A stretch of DNA of 64,000 nucleotides from an uncultured Paraprevotella sp. Lineage in GTDB: Bacteria; Bacteroidota; Bacteroidia; Bacteroidales; Bacteroidaceae. Each line of letters starts with the position of its first letter. The first letter of the stretch is position 1. The stretch spans positions 1-64,000 of the forward strand of contig CALULQ010000010.1 of assembly GCA_944321525.1 (NCBI GenBank), read 5' to 3'. The notes beneath the pieces were generated by a model. That model made no database searches and had not been told where the DNA came from. It worked only from the letters and a program-made list of their open reading frames with translations. Below are positions 55,731 to 63,358 of this stretch, piece after piece. Position numbers and translations under genes: made by a program.

Positions 55731-56267
55731 AGTATCGAAAAAACGGGAGGGTTTTCGGGAAATGCGATTTTACGTTTAGTTTTATTAGCATTCATATTCT
55801 TAACTTCAAGCTTCATGTTTTAGAATTGTGATTTATAAATTAAGAGGAGAAACTGCTATTTGGCTTAGTGAATTCAGGATTCATATTTATGTTTTGCGCA
55901 ATCTAAAAACATGAATAGCTGTTTTTATTATCATAAATGAATGTTTATACGTGCTTGTTAAGCACTGATTATACATCTGTAACCCATAGATTTATATAGG
56001 TTTATTTACTTTCCGTTAGAAAGTCTGAAGATATCTTTTGCATATTTCACCTCATTTCGTCCTTCGTTTTTACCTATTTATATATTACTATATTAAAAAC
56101 CAATAATTTAGTTGATTTCATTCTCCTTTTCATTCAAGCTGATAATGCCGTTTATTCGTATGATTTACGTTTATAAAAGTAAAGTATGGAGACTTCAGTT
56201 TATGAAGGTAAACGCGAATGATACTTTAGATTTCGAAATGTGAATTTAATTTTTTGGTTTATGTTTA
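55731..56267. other. AT-rich spacer
   Basis: Composition changes sharply: the 60-base lines starting at 55801 and 55861 hold only 16 and 19 G/C, against more than half in surrounding genes. No convincing gene, RNA or repeat found. It leads up to the promoter of the XRE regulator gene. Confidence 0.7.
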
Positions 56268-56298
56268 TTGCTCATCCCGTTTTTTGTTTTTACCTTTG
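56268..56298 (+). promoter_or_regulatory. Promoter of the XRE regulator gene
   Basis: TTG at 56268-56270, 20 bases, TACCTTTG at 56291-56298; ~50-base leader. Confidence 0.65.
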
Positions 56299-56351
56299 TG
56301 AATGTAAAATGGAGCTTTAAAAGCAAGGAAATACAATAGACGAGCAGAAAA

Positions 56352-56852
56352 ATGATGAAGGACCGTATTCTACAAATCATGAGACGGGAGAATATGACCC
56401 AGCAAGACTTCGCCAAGGCCATTGAGGTGTCTCCCGCATCGCTATCAAATATTTTCAATGGTAAGACGAACCCGACGAACAACCATGTGAGTGCCATTCA
56501 CCGGCGCTTTCCCGACATCAACGTCAACTGGCTGATGTTCGGCGAGGGAGATATGTATACAACTGTTGCGGGTGAAACCAATGGCGGGGATGAGACAGAG
56601 GAGCGCGAGGCGCAGGGACATGCGGCACAGTCTGGCAAAACGCCCGCTGAATCTCCTTCTCTATTCGACATATCCGACCCGAAGCATTATGAGGATTGGA
56701 CGAAGTTGGAAGACCTGAAAGAACCGGAAAGCGGGACGCAACAGATTCCCGTTGTTCGAGAGATAGTGAAATATGTAGACAAACCGTCCCGTAAAATCAC
56801 GGAAATAAGAATCTTCTTCGATGATGGTACATTTGAGGTCTTCAGTAAGTGA
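56352..56852 (+). CDS. XRE-family helix-turn-helix regulator
   Basis: 166 residues (two adjacent ATGs). Residues ~5-62 are a Cro/C1-type helix-turn-helix (MTQQDFAKAIEVSPASLSNIFNGKTNPTNNHVSAIHRRFPDINVNWLMFGEG). The middle is a low-complexity Glu/Gly-rich linker, and the C-terminal ~50 residues (VVREIVKYVDKPSRKITEIRIFFDDGTFEVF) form a small conserved-looking beta element. It resembles chromosomal Bacteroidetes regulators rather than phage repressors, which usually carry a LexA-like protease domain. Targets unknown. Confidence 0.88.
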   Translation: MMKDRILQIMRRENMTQQDFAKAIEVSPASLSNIFNGKTNPTNNHVSAIHRRFPDINVNWLMFGEGDMYTTVAGETNGGDETEEREAQGHAAQSGKTPAESPSLFDISDPKHYEDWTKLEDLKEPESGTQQIPVVREIVKYVDKPSRKITEIRIFFDDGTFEVFSK

Positions 56853-57073
56853 TAGGATTTTGTCTTGACATTTTTTGGCGCCTTTGTGCATCGGCATGCT
56901 GCTTGATGGGAGTCGTTGTGCAACGCGTTTTGGATGCAGGCATGGCCCGCAGGCCGGAGTGGGAGCGGCGGGGAGCTTGCAGGCATCGCGGCATGCAGGA
57001 TTTCGTGTAGCATTCTAATACATATTCTTAATTTTAAGGTGTCCGGCATGGCCGGAAATAGCGGGATTATCGT

Positions 57074-57081
57074 TATCTTTG
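57074..57081 (+). promoter_or_regulatory. Promoter -7 box for pyrK-pyrD
   Basis: TATCTTTG, 43 bases before the ATG at 57125. Confidence 0.55.
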
Positions 57082-57124
57082 TATCCGTTACCTGATGACT
57101 ATTTAAGAATATATATAATAACAG

Positions 57125-57904
57125 ATGAGAAAATACATTTTAGATTTGACGGTGGCCGCCAACGAACATTTGAGGGAAGGTTACGCATTGTTGAAACTGA
57201 CCCAGGGGAGGCCGCTGCCTTCCATGCTTCCCGGACAGTTTGCGGAACTGAAGGTGGAGGGCTCGGAGACGACTTTTTTGCGCCGTCCCATTTCCATCAA
57301 TTACGTAGATGAGGAGAAAAACGAGGTGTGGTTCCTCATTCATGAAGTGGGCGACGGGACGCGCAAATTGGGAGCGATGGCTCCGGGAGACACGTTGAGC
57401 GTGGTGATGCCCCTTGGCAATGGTTTCACGATGCCCGCTTCATCGGACGAGAAAGTCCTGCTCGTGGGCGGAGGCGTGGGAACGGCCCCGCTCCTCTACA
57501 TGGGAAAGAAGATGGCCGACATGGGCTGCCGTCCGTCGTTCCTTCTGGGAGGACGTTCGGCAGGCGACTTGATGCAGCTGGACATGTTCGCGGAATTGGG
57601 CGATGTTTATCTGACCACCGAGGACGGCTCTGCGGGCGAACAAGGATTCGTGACGCAGCATTCGTTGTGGGGCGAAGGGCAACGCTTCGACCGTATTGCC
57701 ACTTGCGGCCCCAAGCCGATGATGGTGGCCGTGGCGCGTTGTGCGCAGGAGCGCGGCATCGATTGCGAAGCATCGCTCGAGAACATGATGGCGTGCGGAT
57801 TGGGAGCGTGCCTGTGTTGCGTGGAGAACACGGTGGAGGGTAATTTGTGTGTATGTAAGGAAGGTCCGGTTTTCAATACGAAGAAGTTGTTATGGCAGAT
57901 TTAA
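57125..57904 (+). CDS. pyrK: Dihydroorotate dehydrogenase electron-transfer subunit
   Basis: 259 residues. FAD-binding domain with [11 protein letters not shown]-binding Rossmann part with [16 protein letters not shown], and a C-terminal [2Fe-2S] site with four cysteines in CGLGACLCC...NLCVC. It passes electrons from PyrD's flavin to NAD+. The last 13 bases overlap the pyrD start, ensuring coupled translation. Confidence 0.95.
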   Translation: MRKYILDLTVAANEHLREGYALLKLTQGRPLPSMLPGQFAELKVEGSETTFLRRPISINYVDEEKNEVWFLIHEVGDGTRKLGAMAPGDTLSVVMPLGNGFTMPASSDEKVLLVGGGVGTAPLLYMGKKMADMGCRPSFLLGGRSAGDLMQLDMFAELGDVYLTTEDGSAGEQGFVTQHSLWGEGQRFDRIATCGPKPMMVAVARCAQERGIDCEASLENMMACGLGACLCCVENTVEGNLCVCKEGPVFNTKKLLWQI

Positions 57905-58803
57905 GTGTGAACATAGGGGGATTGAAGCTGAAGAATCCCGTGATGACCGCGTCCGGCACTTTCGGATATGGTCTTGAGTTTTCCGATTTCGTCAATCTTG
58001 AAGATATAGGCGGCATCATCGTGAAAGGCACTACGCTGAAGCCGAGGGAGGGCAATCCCTATCCCCGCATGGCTGAGACGGCCCAAGGGATGTTGAACTG
58101 CGTGGGGCTCCAGAACAAAGGCGTGGATTATTTCTGTGAGCACATTTATCCGCAAATAAAAGATATCGGGACCAACATGATCGTCAATGTGTCGGGTTCT
58201 TGTTGTGAGGATTATGCGGAGTGTGCCGCACGCATCGGCGAGCTGGAACGCATACCGGCCATCGAACTGAACATTTCGTGCCCGAACGTGAAGCAGGGCG
58301 GAATGGCGTTCGGCGTGACGGCCGAGGGGGCCGCTTCGGTGGTGAAGGCCGTGCGTGAGGCTTACAAGAAGACTTTAATTGTGAAGCTTTCGCCCAACGT
58401 CACGGACATTGCCGGCATTGCCCGCAGCGTGGAGGACGCCGGGGCCGATGCCGTGAGCCTGATCAACACGTTGATGGGCATGGCCATCGACATAGAGAAG
58501 CGCCGCCCCGTGCTGTCCATTGCCACGGGAGGCTTGAGCGGGCCGGCCGTGAAGCCCGTGGCCTTGCGCATGGTGTGGCAAGTGGCCAAGGCGGTGAAGA
58601 TACCCGTGGTGGGACTGGGGGGCATCATGAATGCCCGCGACGCGGTGGAATTCTTGCTGGCGGGCGCTACGGCCGTTGAAATCGGCACGGCCAACTTCAT
58701 CGACCCGGCTGTGACCGTCAAGGTGGCGCGGGGGATAGACGAATACCTGGAGCGGCATGGCTGCTCAAGTGTACGGGAAATCATCGGGGCTTTGGAAGCA
58801 TAA
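57892..58803 (+). CDS. pyrD: Dihydroorotate dehydrogenase, catalytic subunit (class 1B)
   Basis: 303 residues. Oxidises dihydroorotate to orotate in pyrimidine synthesis. The catalytic-base cysteine is C130 in [15 protein letters not shown] contacts include [27 protein letters not shown], and [29 protein letters not shown]. The adjacent PyrK makes it the NAD-linked type. Confidence 0.96.
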   Translation: MADLSVNIGGLKLKNPVMTASGTFGYGLEFSDFVNLEDIGGIIVKGTTLKPREGNPYPRMAETAQGMLNCVGLQNKGVDYFCEHIYPQIKDIGTNMIVNVSGSCCEDYAECAARIGELERIPAIELNISCPNVKQGGMAFGVTAEGAASVVKAVREAYKKTLIVKLSPNVTDIAGIARSVEDAGADAVSLINTLMGMAIDIEKRRPVLSIATGGLSGPAVKPVALRMVWQVAKAVKIPVVGLGGIMNARDAVEFLLAGATAVEIGTANFIDPAVTVKVARGIDEYLERHGCSSVREIIGALEA

Positions 58804-58863
58804 ATAGGCGTTTCCCTACGCTTTTGTGGGGATTTCCTGTTGCCAGGTGTCGGATTTTATGGC

Positions 58864-58871
58864 TATTTTTG
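58864..58871 (+). promoter_or_regulatory. Promoter -7 box for the tyrosine-rich lipoprotein
   Basis: TATTTTTG, 27 bases before the ATG at 58899. Confidence 0.5.
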
Positions 58872-58898
58872 TGCAAGAAACCTTTAAAAGAACAGATT

Positions 58899-59471
58899 AT
58901 GAAATGGGTTAAGTATTGTAAGCTTGTTCTGGTCTGCTGCTTGGCGGTGGCATTGGGCGGATGCGAGGAGGACGATGATTATCGTGGCTACTTGCTCTCC
59001 GGACGTTGGTTCGGGGATTTGGGCATGATGGTGGACGGCCAACCGGCCATAGGTTCCGACTTGGAGTTCGTGCCGCAGGATTATGGCGGTTATTCGCAGG
59101 GGTACGGATATGAGACGGATTATTACCGCGGATGGCGCGGCCGGATAGAGATGGTGGAGCACTACTTCACGTGGACGGTGATGGACGGCATTATCTACCT
59201 GCGTTTCGACAATCCGGAACTGGACTGCAACATCCGCGACTACAGCCTGTCGCCCGATTATTTCGAAGGCTACATGGACGGTGTGTATTCCTCCACATGG
59301 TTCTCGTTGCGCAATTACGACCGCTATTGGAACGAGTTCGGCTATTGGGACGACGGCTATGACTACTACAGGCGGGGCATCGACAGCGTGTCCCAGGCGG
59401 AGCAGCCGCCTTACAGGAACATTCCGCGCTGCACCCGAGAAGTAAACATGGCAGAGCCTGTCGGCCAATGA
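58899..59471 (+). CDS. Tyrosine-rich lipoprotein of unknown function
   Basis: 190 residues from MKWVKYCKLVLVCCLAVALGGC, a good lipoprotein signal with cysteine at 22. The mature part starts with EEDDDY and is unusually rich in Tyr, Gly and Asp (YGGYSQGYGYETDYYRGW, later YWDDGYDYYRRG). The core LSGRWFGDLGMMVDG ... MVEHYFTWTVMDGIIYLRFDNPELDCNIRDYSLSPDYFEGYM suggests a small lipocalin-like or beta-barrel fold, but I cannot name a family. Single gene with promoter and terminator. Confidence 0.8.
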   Translation: MKWVKYCKLVLVCCLAVALGGCEEDDDYRGYLLSGRWFGDLGMMVDGQPAIGSDLEFVPQDYGGYSQGYGYETDYYRGWRGRIEMVEHYFTWTVMDGIIYLRFDNPELDCNIRDYSLSPDYFEGYMDGVYSSTWFSLRNYDRYWNEFGYWDDGYDYYRRGIDSVSQAEQPPYRNIPRCTREVNMAEPVGQ

Positions 59472-59477
59472 CATTGA

Positions 59478-59517
59478 GAGCCACGCAATCGTTTGTCCAC
59501 GGTTGCGTGGCTTTTTC
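59478..59517 (+). terminator. Terminator after the tyrosine-rich lipoprotein gene
   Basis: AGCCACGCAA pairs with TTGCGTGGCT, followed by five T. Confidence 0.85.
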
Positions 59518-59610
59518 TTAGGCCGTCTTCGTCGGATAGGTGCAGTGTCCGTCGAGGAGCGTGCAGGGCAATGGCGTTTGAGATGGAGCGTGGAAATCGT
59601 CGGAATCTTT

Positions 59611-59640
59611 TTGCCGGTTGTGTGTTTCTTTCTATTTTTG
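59611..59640 (+). promoter_or_regulatory. Promoter of the CAT-family gene
   Basis: TTG at 59611-59613, 19 bases, TATTTTTG at 59633-59640; the predicted start is nearly at the ATG (59657), ~10-base leader. Confidence 0.65.
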
Positions 59641-59656
59641 CCTTCAAAAAGAACCG

Positions 59657-60304
59657 ATGAATGCGCATTTTCATGTCATAGACCTTGCCACGTGGGAACG
59701 TGGCGCCCACTTCGATTATTACTATCATAAAATCAAGTGTAAATACAACCTGAATGCGAATGTCGACATCACGCATCTCGTCAAAGAGCAAAAGGCCAGG
59801 GGGCTTCGCTTCTTCCCCGTCATGCTCTACGTCGTGATGAAGGCCGTCAACCAAAACAAGGAGTTCCGGATGAGCTTCGACGGCGAGGGGCGGTTGGGCT
59901 ATTGGGAGGAGGTCGTGCCTTGTTACACGCTTTTCCATCCCGAGGACAAGACCTTCACGGACATCTGGAGCGAGTACAGCGATGATTTCGACACCTTCTA
60001 CCAGACCGTTGTGGCCGACATGGAGCAATACGGGGGAGTGACGGGCGTGGTGAAGGCGCGCCCGGGACAGCCTGCCAATTTCTGCCCCGTTCCGAGCCTG
60101 CCGTGGCTGAGCTTCACGTCTTTTGCTCAAGACACTTATACGGAAAGCCCCTTTCTTTTCCCTCTCATCAAGTTTGGAAAGTATTTCGAGCAGGATGGGC
60201 GGACGCTCATTCCCGTTTCCGTCTTCGTCAGCCACGCCGTGGCCGACGGGTATCACACGTGCAAGCTCATCAACGACATGCAGGACATCGCGGGGCGTTT
60301 TTGA
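59657..60304 (+). CDS. Chloramphenicol acetyltransferase family protein (CatA-like)
   Basis: 215 residues from MNAHFHVIDL. The fold-defining features of CAT are present: N-terminal YNLNANVDIT, MLYVVMKAVNQNKEFRM, CYTLFHPEDKTF, the central FTSFAQDT segment, and the catalytic HAVADGYH with H193 and the structural Asp. It transfers acetyl from acetyl-CoA. Chromosomal CAT-like proteins in Bacteroidetes are not always drug-resistance enzymes, and no mobile-element signs surround it; GC matches neighbours. Resistance is therefore not claimed. Confidence 0.88.
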   Translation: MNAHFHVIDLATWERGAHFDYYYHKIKCKYNLNANVDITHLVKEQKARGLRFFPVMLYVVMKAVNQNKEFRMSFDGEGRLGYWEEVVPCYTLFHPEDKTFTDIWSEYSDDFDTFYQTVVADMEQYGGVTGVVKARPGQPANFCPVPSLPWLSFTSFAQDTYTESPFLFPLIKFGKYFEQDGRTLIPVSVFVSHAVADGYHTCKLINDMQDIAGRF

Positions 60305-60367
60305 ACTGCGGAGGGGCTCTCCGGAGGTTATGTTTGTTTTGAATGGTATAAATGGAGTTTGACAGCG

Positions 60368-60763
60368 ATGAACATAGAGGATTTTAGGGACTACTGCCTT
60401 TCATTCGATGGCGTGCAAGAGAAGATGCCTTTCGGGAAAGCGGCATCGGAATACGACCGCGGCATCTTGGTTTTTAGCGTCTCCGGCAAGTGGTTTTGTT
60501 TCGTAAACGTGGAGGAGTTCGACTTTTGCGACATCAAGTGCGACCCGGGACGAATCGAAGAACTGCAAGGCCTTTACGAAGGTGTGCGACCCGGTTATCA
60601 CATGAACAAGAAACACTGGATCAGCGTTTGCTTTAATCAGGATGTGCACGACGCTATCATCCGGGAGCTTGTCAAGCGGTCGTATGACATCGTGGTGGCT
60701 TCGCTTACCAAGAAACAACGTGGGGAACTGGCGGAAATCCGGCGCGTGCATGATGGCATTTAG
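60368..60763 (+). CDS. MmcQ/YjbR-family protein
   Basis: 131 residues from MNIEDFRDYCLSFDGVQEKMPFG, the family's hallmark start. FSVSGKWFCFVNVEEFDFCDIKCDP and the late KKHWISVCFN ... LVKRSYDIVVASLTKKQR match the CyaY-like fold of YjbR proteins, proposed to bind DNA, with function unproven. No convincing terminator before the repeat element downstream. Confidence 0.9.
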   Translation: MNIEDFRDYCLSFDGVQEKMPFGKAASEYDRGILVFSVSGKWFCFVNVEEFDFCDIKCDPGRIEELQGLYEGVRPGYHMNKKHWISVCFNQDVHDAIIRELVKRSYDIVVASLTKKQRGELAEIRRVHDGI

Positions 60764-60861
60764 CCATCGGTCCGGAGCCGTTTCCTCGGGTTTGCACAAG
60801 AAGGACTGAGGGAGGCTGCCGTCGGATGGTTGCAATCGCAGGGGCGGACGGGCGAGTGTCC

Positions 60862-60933
60862 TGCGGAGTGCCGGTTTGTACTTTGCGGCAAGTACTCGAG
60901 TACTCTCCGCAGAGTACGCTGGCGAACTCCGCA
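60862..60933 (-). repeat. GTAC-palindrome element, copy 7 (72 bp, reverse)
   Basis: Perfect TGCGGAG (60862-60868) and CTCCGCA (60927-60933) ends. Cores TTTGCGGCAA and TCTCCGCAGA flank GTACTCGAGTAC (60892-60903). Between convergent genes; the rest of spacer 60764-61106 shows nothing else recognisable. Confidence 0.9.
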
Positions 60934-61106
60934 CGACGTTGCCGCACATTGGGCACGAGCCGCCCGCTTCGAGCGCCCGCCGGCCGCACAACCTACGGAA
61001 GCCATCTGCAGACGTCCGCTTTCAAACGTACAAGTCAAGCACGCTTTCTATGGCGAAGGCGCAGGAACCGGCGCGGCTGCGGGCCAAGTCATGGCGCCCG
61101 GTCGCC

Positions 61107-61481
61107 CTACGCCTGCAATTTGGCCATGAATTTCTGCCGGTCCACGACGAAGCGGATGTGCTCTCCTTCGCCGATGACTCCTTTGTCGTCGTGCGCCGTG
61201 ACCTTGAACGTGAGCTTGCGGCCCTCGACGGCTGTCAATACGGCTGTGGCGGCGACGGTCTGTCCCGGTGCGGTGGGCCTGAGGTGCGAGGAGCTGATTT
61301 GTCCCCCCACGGTAGTCTGTCCTTCCGCCAAGGCGTCTTTCACAGCCTCCATGGCCGCATTTTCCATCAGGGCCATCATGGCGGGAGTGGCCAATACTTC
61401 CAAGTCGCCGCTGCCCACGTTGGCGGCCAGATGCTTGCTTTCCACTGTGAGCGTGCTGGTGTGCGTCAATCCTACTTCCAT
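61107..61481 (-). CDS. FlK-like hot-dog thioesterase
   Basis: 124 residues. Hot-dog fold acyl-CoA thioesterase related to fluoroacetyl-CoA thioesterase FlK. T32 and E40 (TPAMMALMENAA) and H66 (SSSHLRPTAPGQ) have the same spacing (8 and 26 residues) as the FlK catalytic Thr-Glu-His. Most such bacterial homologues act on unknown acyl-CoAs, so fluoroacetate is not implied. Own promoter, single gene. Confidence 0.85.
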   Translation of the reverse strand: MEVGLTHTSTLTVESKHLAANVGSGDLEVLATPAMMALMENAAMEAVKDALAEGQTTVGGQISSSHLRPTAPGQTVAATAVLTAVEGRKLTFKVTAHDDKGVIGEGEHIRFVVDRQKFMAKLQA

Positions 61482-61509
61482 TTCTTTTTCTGTTTTTGTT
61501 AAGGAGTGG

Positions 61510-61517
61510 CAAAATTA
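61510..61517 (-). promoter_or_regulatory. Promoter -7 box for the thioesterase gene
   Basis: TAATTTTG read leftward, ~29 bases before the ATG. Confidence 0.55.
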
Positions 61518-61574
61518 CGAATTAAAAACAAGATTTGCGCTTCCCGCGGAGCAGAAAATCCCGAGGCGGCGGAA

Positions 61575-61628
61575 TAAAAAAACGACGGCAGGCGAATCGG
61601 GGCGTATGGCCTTCGTTCGTCTGCCGTC
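61575..61628 (-). terminator. Terminator of the small membrane protein gene
   Basis: Leftward stem GACGGCAG... with complement (61584-61628), ending in seven T (A at 61576-61582 on plus). Confidence 0.8.
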
Positions 61629-61685
61629 AGTTTTGTTTATTTCACGGCGATGTGCCGTCGTTTTATCTCTTTTTGTAAAAGTGCT

Positions 61686-61868
61686 TTAGCATGCTGCCGT
61701 GGCTTGGAAATCTCCGTTTCCGTACCGCATGGAAGTGCTGGACATGAAGAAGTCCTTGTCGAGCGTGGCCTCTTTGTGCATGCCAGCCAACATTACAACT
61801 GCGAAAAGCACTACAAGCACTGCTGCCATAAGTATTACGGCAAACAGCATAATACCCATTGTCATCAT
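61686..61868 (-). CDS. Small single-span membrane protein (60 residues)
   Basis: Starts MMTMGIMLFAVILMAAVLVVLFAVVMLAG, one strong membrane helix, followed by a ~30-residue polar tail with Asp, Ser and Tyr. An AAAGG site lies before the ATG, a TAACTTTG promoter ~108 bases upstream, and a strong terminator ~60 bases downstream, which together argue that this short frame is a genuine gene. No family recognised. Could alternatively be a small RNA with an incidental frame, but the clean hydrophobic helix argues otherwise. Confidence 0.65.
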   Translation of the reverse strand: MMTMGIMLFAVILMAAVLVVLFAVVMLAGMHKEATLDKDFFMSSTSMRYGNGDFQATAAC

Positions 61869-61908
61869 AATCTTTTTACCTTTAAATTAAACAATCTTTT
61901 TTACCTTT
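61869..61908 (-). repeat. Duplicated leader segment before the small membrane protein
   Basis: Read leftward, AAAGGTAAAAAAGATT (61893-61908) and AAAGGTAAAAAGATT (61869-61883) repeat about 25 bases apart; the second directly precedes the ATG and includes its ribosome site. Confidence 0.75.
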
Positions 61909-61975
61909 CAGAACCTCTACCCGAGAGATTCGTTTAAGCTTTCATTAATAACCTTTTTTCTTCTTATGACACTGC

Positions 61976-61983
61976 AAAGTTAT
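61976..61983 (-). promoter_or_regulatory. Promoter -7 box for the small membrane protein
   Basis: TAACTTTG read leftward; gives a ~100-base leader. Confidence 0.55.
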
Positions 61984-62043
61984 AACCAAAACGGGCGGCG
62001 GCCAAGCGTTCGGTGCATGTATTTGGGGATTTTGGGGAATATA

Positions 62044-62057
62044 TTGACGTAGGTCAA
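62044..62057. promoter_or_regulatory. CRP/FNR-like palindrome
   Basis: TTGACGTAGGTCAA: five-base inverted arms TTGAC/GTCAA with a four-base gap, the layout of CRP/FNR-family sites, centred ~80 bases upstream of the predicted start of the small membrane protein transcript. Confidence 0.4.
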
Positions 62058-62115
62058 GAAAACAGGGCGGTTTTGTTGCCGGCAGGTTACGAGACTGCCA
62101 TTGGATGGGCGAATG

Positions 62116-62132
62116 TCTGCCATTATGGCAGA
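62116..62132. promoter_or_regulatory. Perfect 17-base palindrome after the MFS gene
   Basis: TCTGCCATTATGGCAGA, seven-base arms, 3-base centre, 21 bases past the MFS stop. Operator or 3' hairpin; no T run. Confidence 0.4.
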
Positions 62133-62152
62133 AACGGGTGGCTCTCCGCGCT

Positions 62153-63349
62153 TCAACGCACCTTGTTGCGGTGGAAATGAGGGCTGACGTAGAGATTGAA
62201 ATAGAGCATGGAAACCACGCATAGCACGCTTCCGAAGAGGTAGACGGCATCGAAGGCATAGTGTTCGGCGATGTAGCCGCCAGTGGAGATGCCCAAGCCG
62301 ATGCCCACGTCCCATGATGTCAGGTAGGTGCTTGTCGCCGTGCCCCGCTGGTTGTTGGGGGCGAGATTGACGTATAAGGTGTTGTAGGCGGGGAACATCA
62401 CGCCGAAACCGACGCCCAGCATGAAAGGCACCAGATAGAAGATGGCGGCGCACCATGCGTGGCTGTAGGCTATCACGTGGGAGCACGTGGAGAGCAGGAA
62501 GAAAGCCGCGATGACGACATAGAAGCCGTAAGATATGGTCTGCGTGATGTATCCCTTGTCCACGTATTTGCCTGCAAAGATGCGGCTCACGCCCATTCCC
62601 ACGGCCATGAGCGTGAAGAAGAAGCCTGTGGGCACGTCGAGTCCTATCTGGCGCGCATAGACGGCCACATAGTTGGTCGTTGCCCCGTAGGGAATGGACA
62701 AAAGCAGAAGGGCGATGCCGGCCGGGATGCCTTTGAGCAGGATGAAGCGGTCCAATGAAATGGGCGGGCGGCGCACGGGGGCTTTCCGCGGCGCTCTGAC
62801 AGACATGGCCGCCACGAAACCCAAGGCGCAGGTGGCCAAGCCGATGCTGAAGATGTGTTCGTAGCTCAGGTGCGAGTCATGGAGGAACAGGCCGGTCATG
62901 GGGCCGATGCTCATGGCGATGTTGTTGGTGAGGCCGTAGTATCCGAGTGCCTCGCCCCGCCGCGAAGAGGGCGTGATGTCGATGACCAGCGTGTTGCCCC
63001 CGACGGTCACGGTGCCGAACGCGACACCGTGGACCACGCGCAACATGATGAACACGGCCAGTAAGCCCGTGAGGACGTAGCCCGCAAAGATGGCCGTGAA
63101 CAAGAGGTAGGCCATGAGGTAGATGGGCTTGCGGGCGAAGCCGTCGTAGAGATAGCCCATGAAGGGGCGCGTACACAAGGCCGACACCGTGTAGCAACTC
63201 AATATCGTCCCTATGGCCGCTTCTGTGCACGAGAACGTCTCTTTCAGATAGAACGGGAGAATAGGAACTAGCAGCCAAAATCCGAAATAAAGTAGGAAAT
63301 TGGCTGCCAGTATGCAAATGAAACTTCGTGTGACGAGTTTGTCTTCCAC
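62153..63349 (-). CDS. MFS transporter
   Basis: 398 residues, GTG start (VEDKLVTRSF read as Met). Twelve hydrophobic helices. The conserved loop after helix 2 is present as MGYLYDGFARKPIYL. The chain resembles sugar-efflux/drug-type MFS proteins (YfcJ/AraJ-like); substrate unknown. Starts nine bases after the pheS stop, so it may be read from the same message. Confidence 0.9.
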   Translation of the reverse strand: MEDKLVTRSFICILAANFLLYFGFWLLVPILPFYLKETFSCTEAAIGTILSCYTVSALCTRPFMGYLYDGFARKPIYLMAYLLFTAIFAGYVLTGLLAVFIMLRVVHGVAFGTVTVGGNTLVIDITPSSRRGEALGYYGLTNNIAMSIGPMTGLFLHDSHLSYEHIFSIGLATCALGFVAAMSVRAPRKAPVRRPPISLDRFILLKGIPAGIALLLLSIPYGATTNYVAVYARQIGLDVPTGFFFTLMAVGMGVSRIFAGKYVDKGYITQTISYGFYVVIAAFFLLSTCSHVIAYSHAWCAAIFYLVPFMLGVGFGVMFPAYNTLYVNLAPNNQRGTATSTYLTSWDVGIGLGISTGGYIAEHYAFDAVYLFGSVLCVVSMLYFNLYVSPHFHRNKVR

Positions 63350-63358
63350 CGGGGATGT

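Noticed and set aside
56352..56852. Phage repressor marking a prophage
   Set aside because: No phage genes follow; the neighbours are pyrK and pyrD, and no LexA-like protease domain is seen.
59657..60304. Horizontally acquired resistance gene
   Set aside because: No insertion sequences, integrase or composition shift surrounds it.
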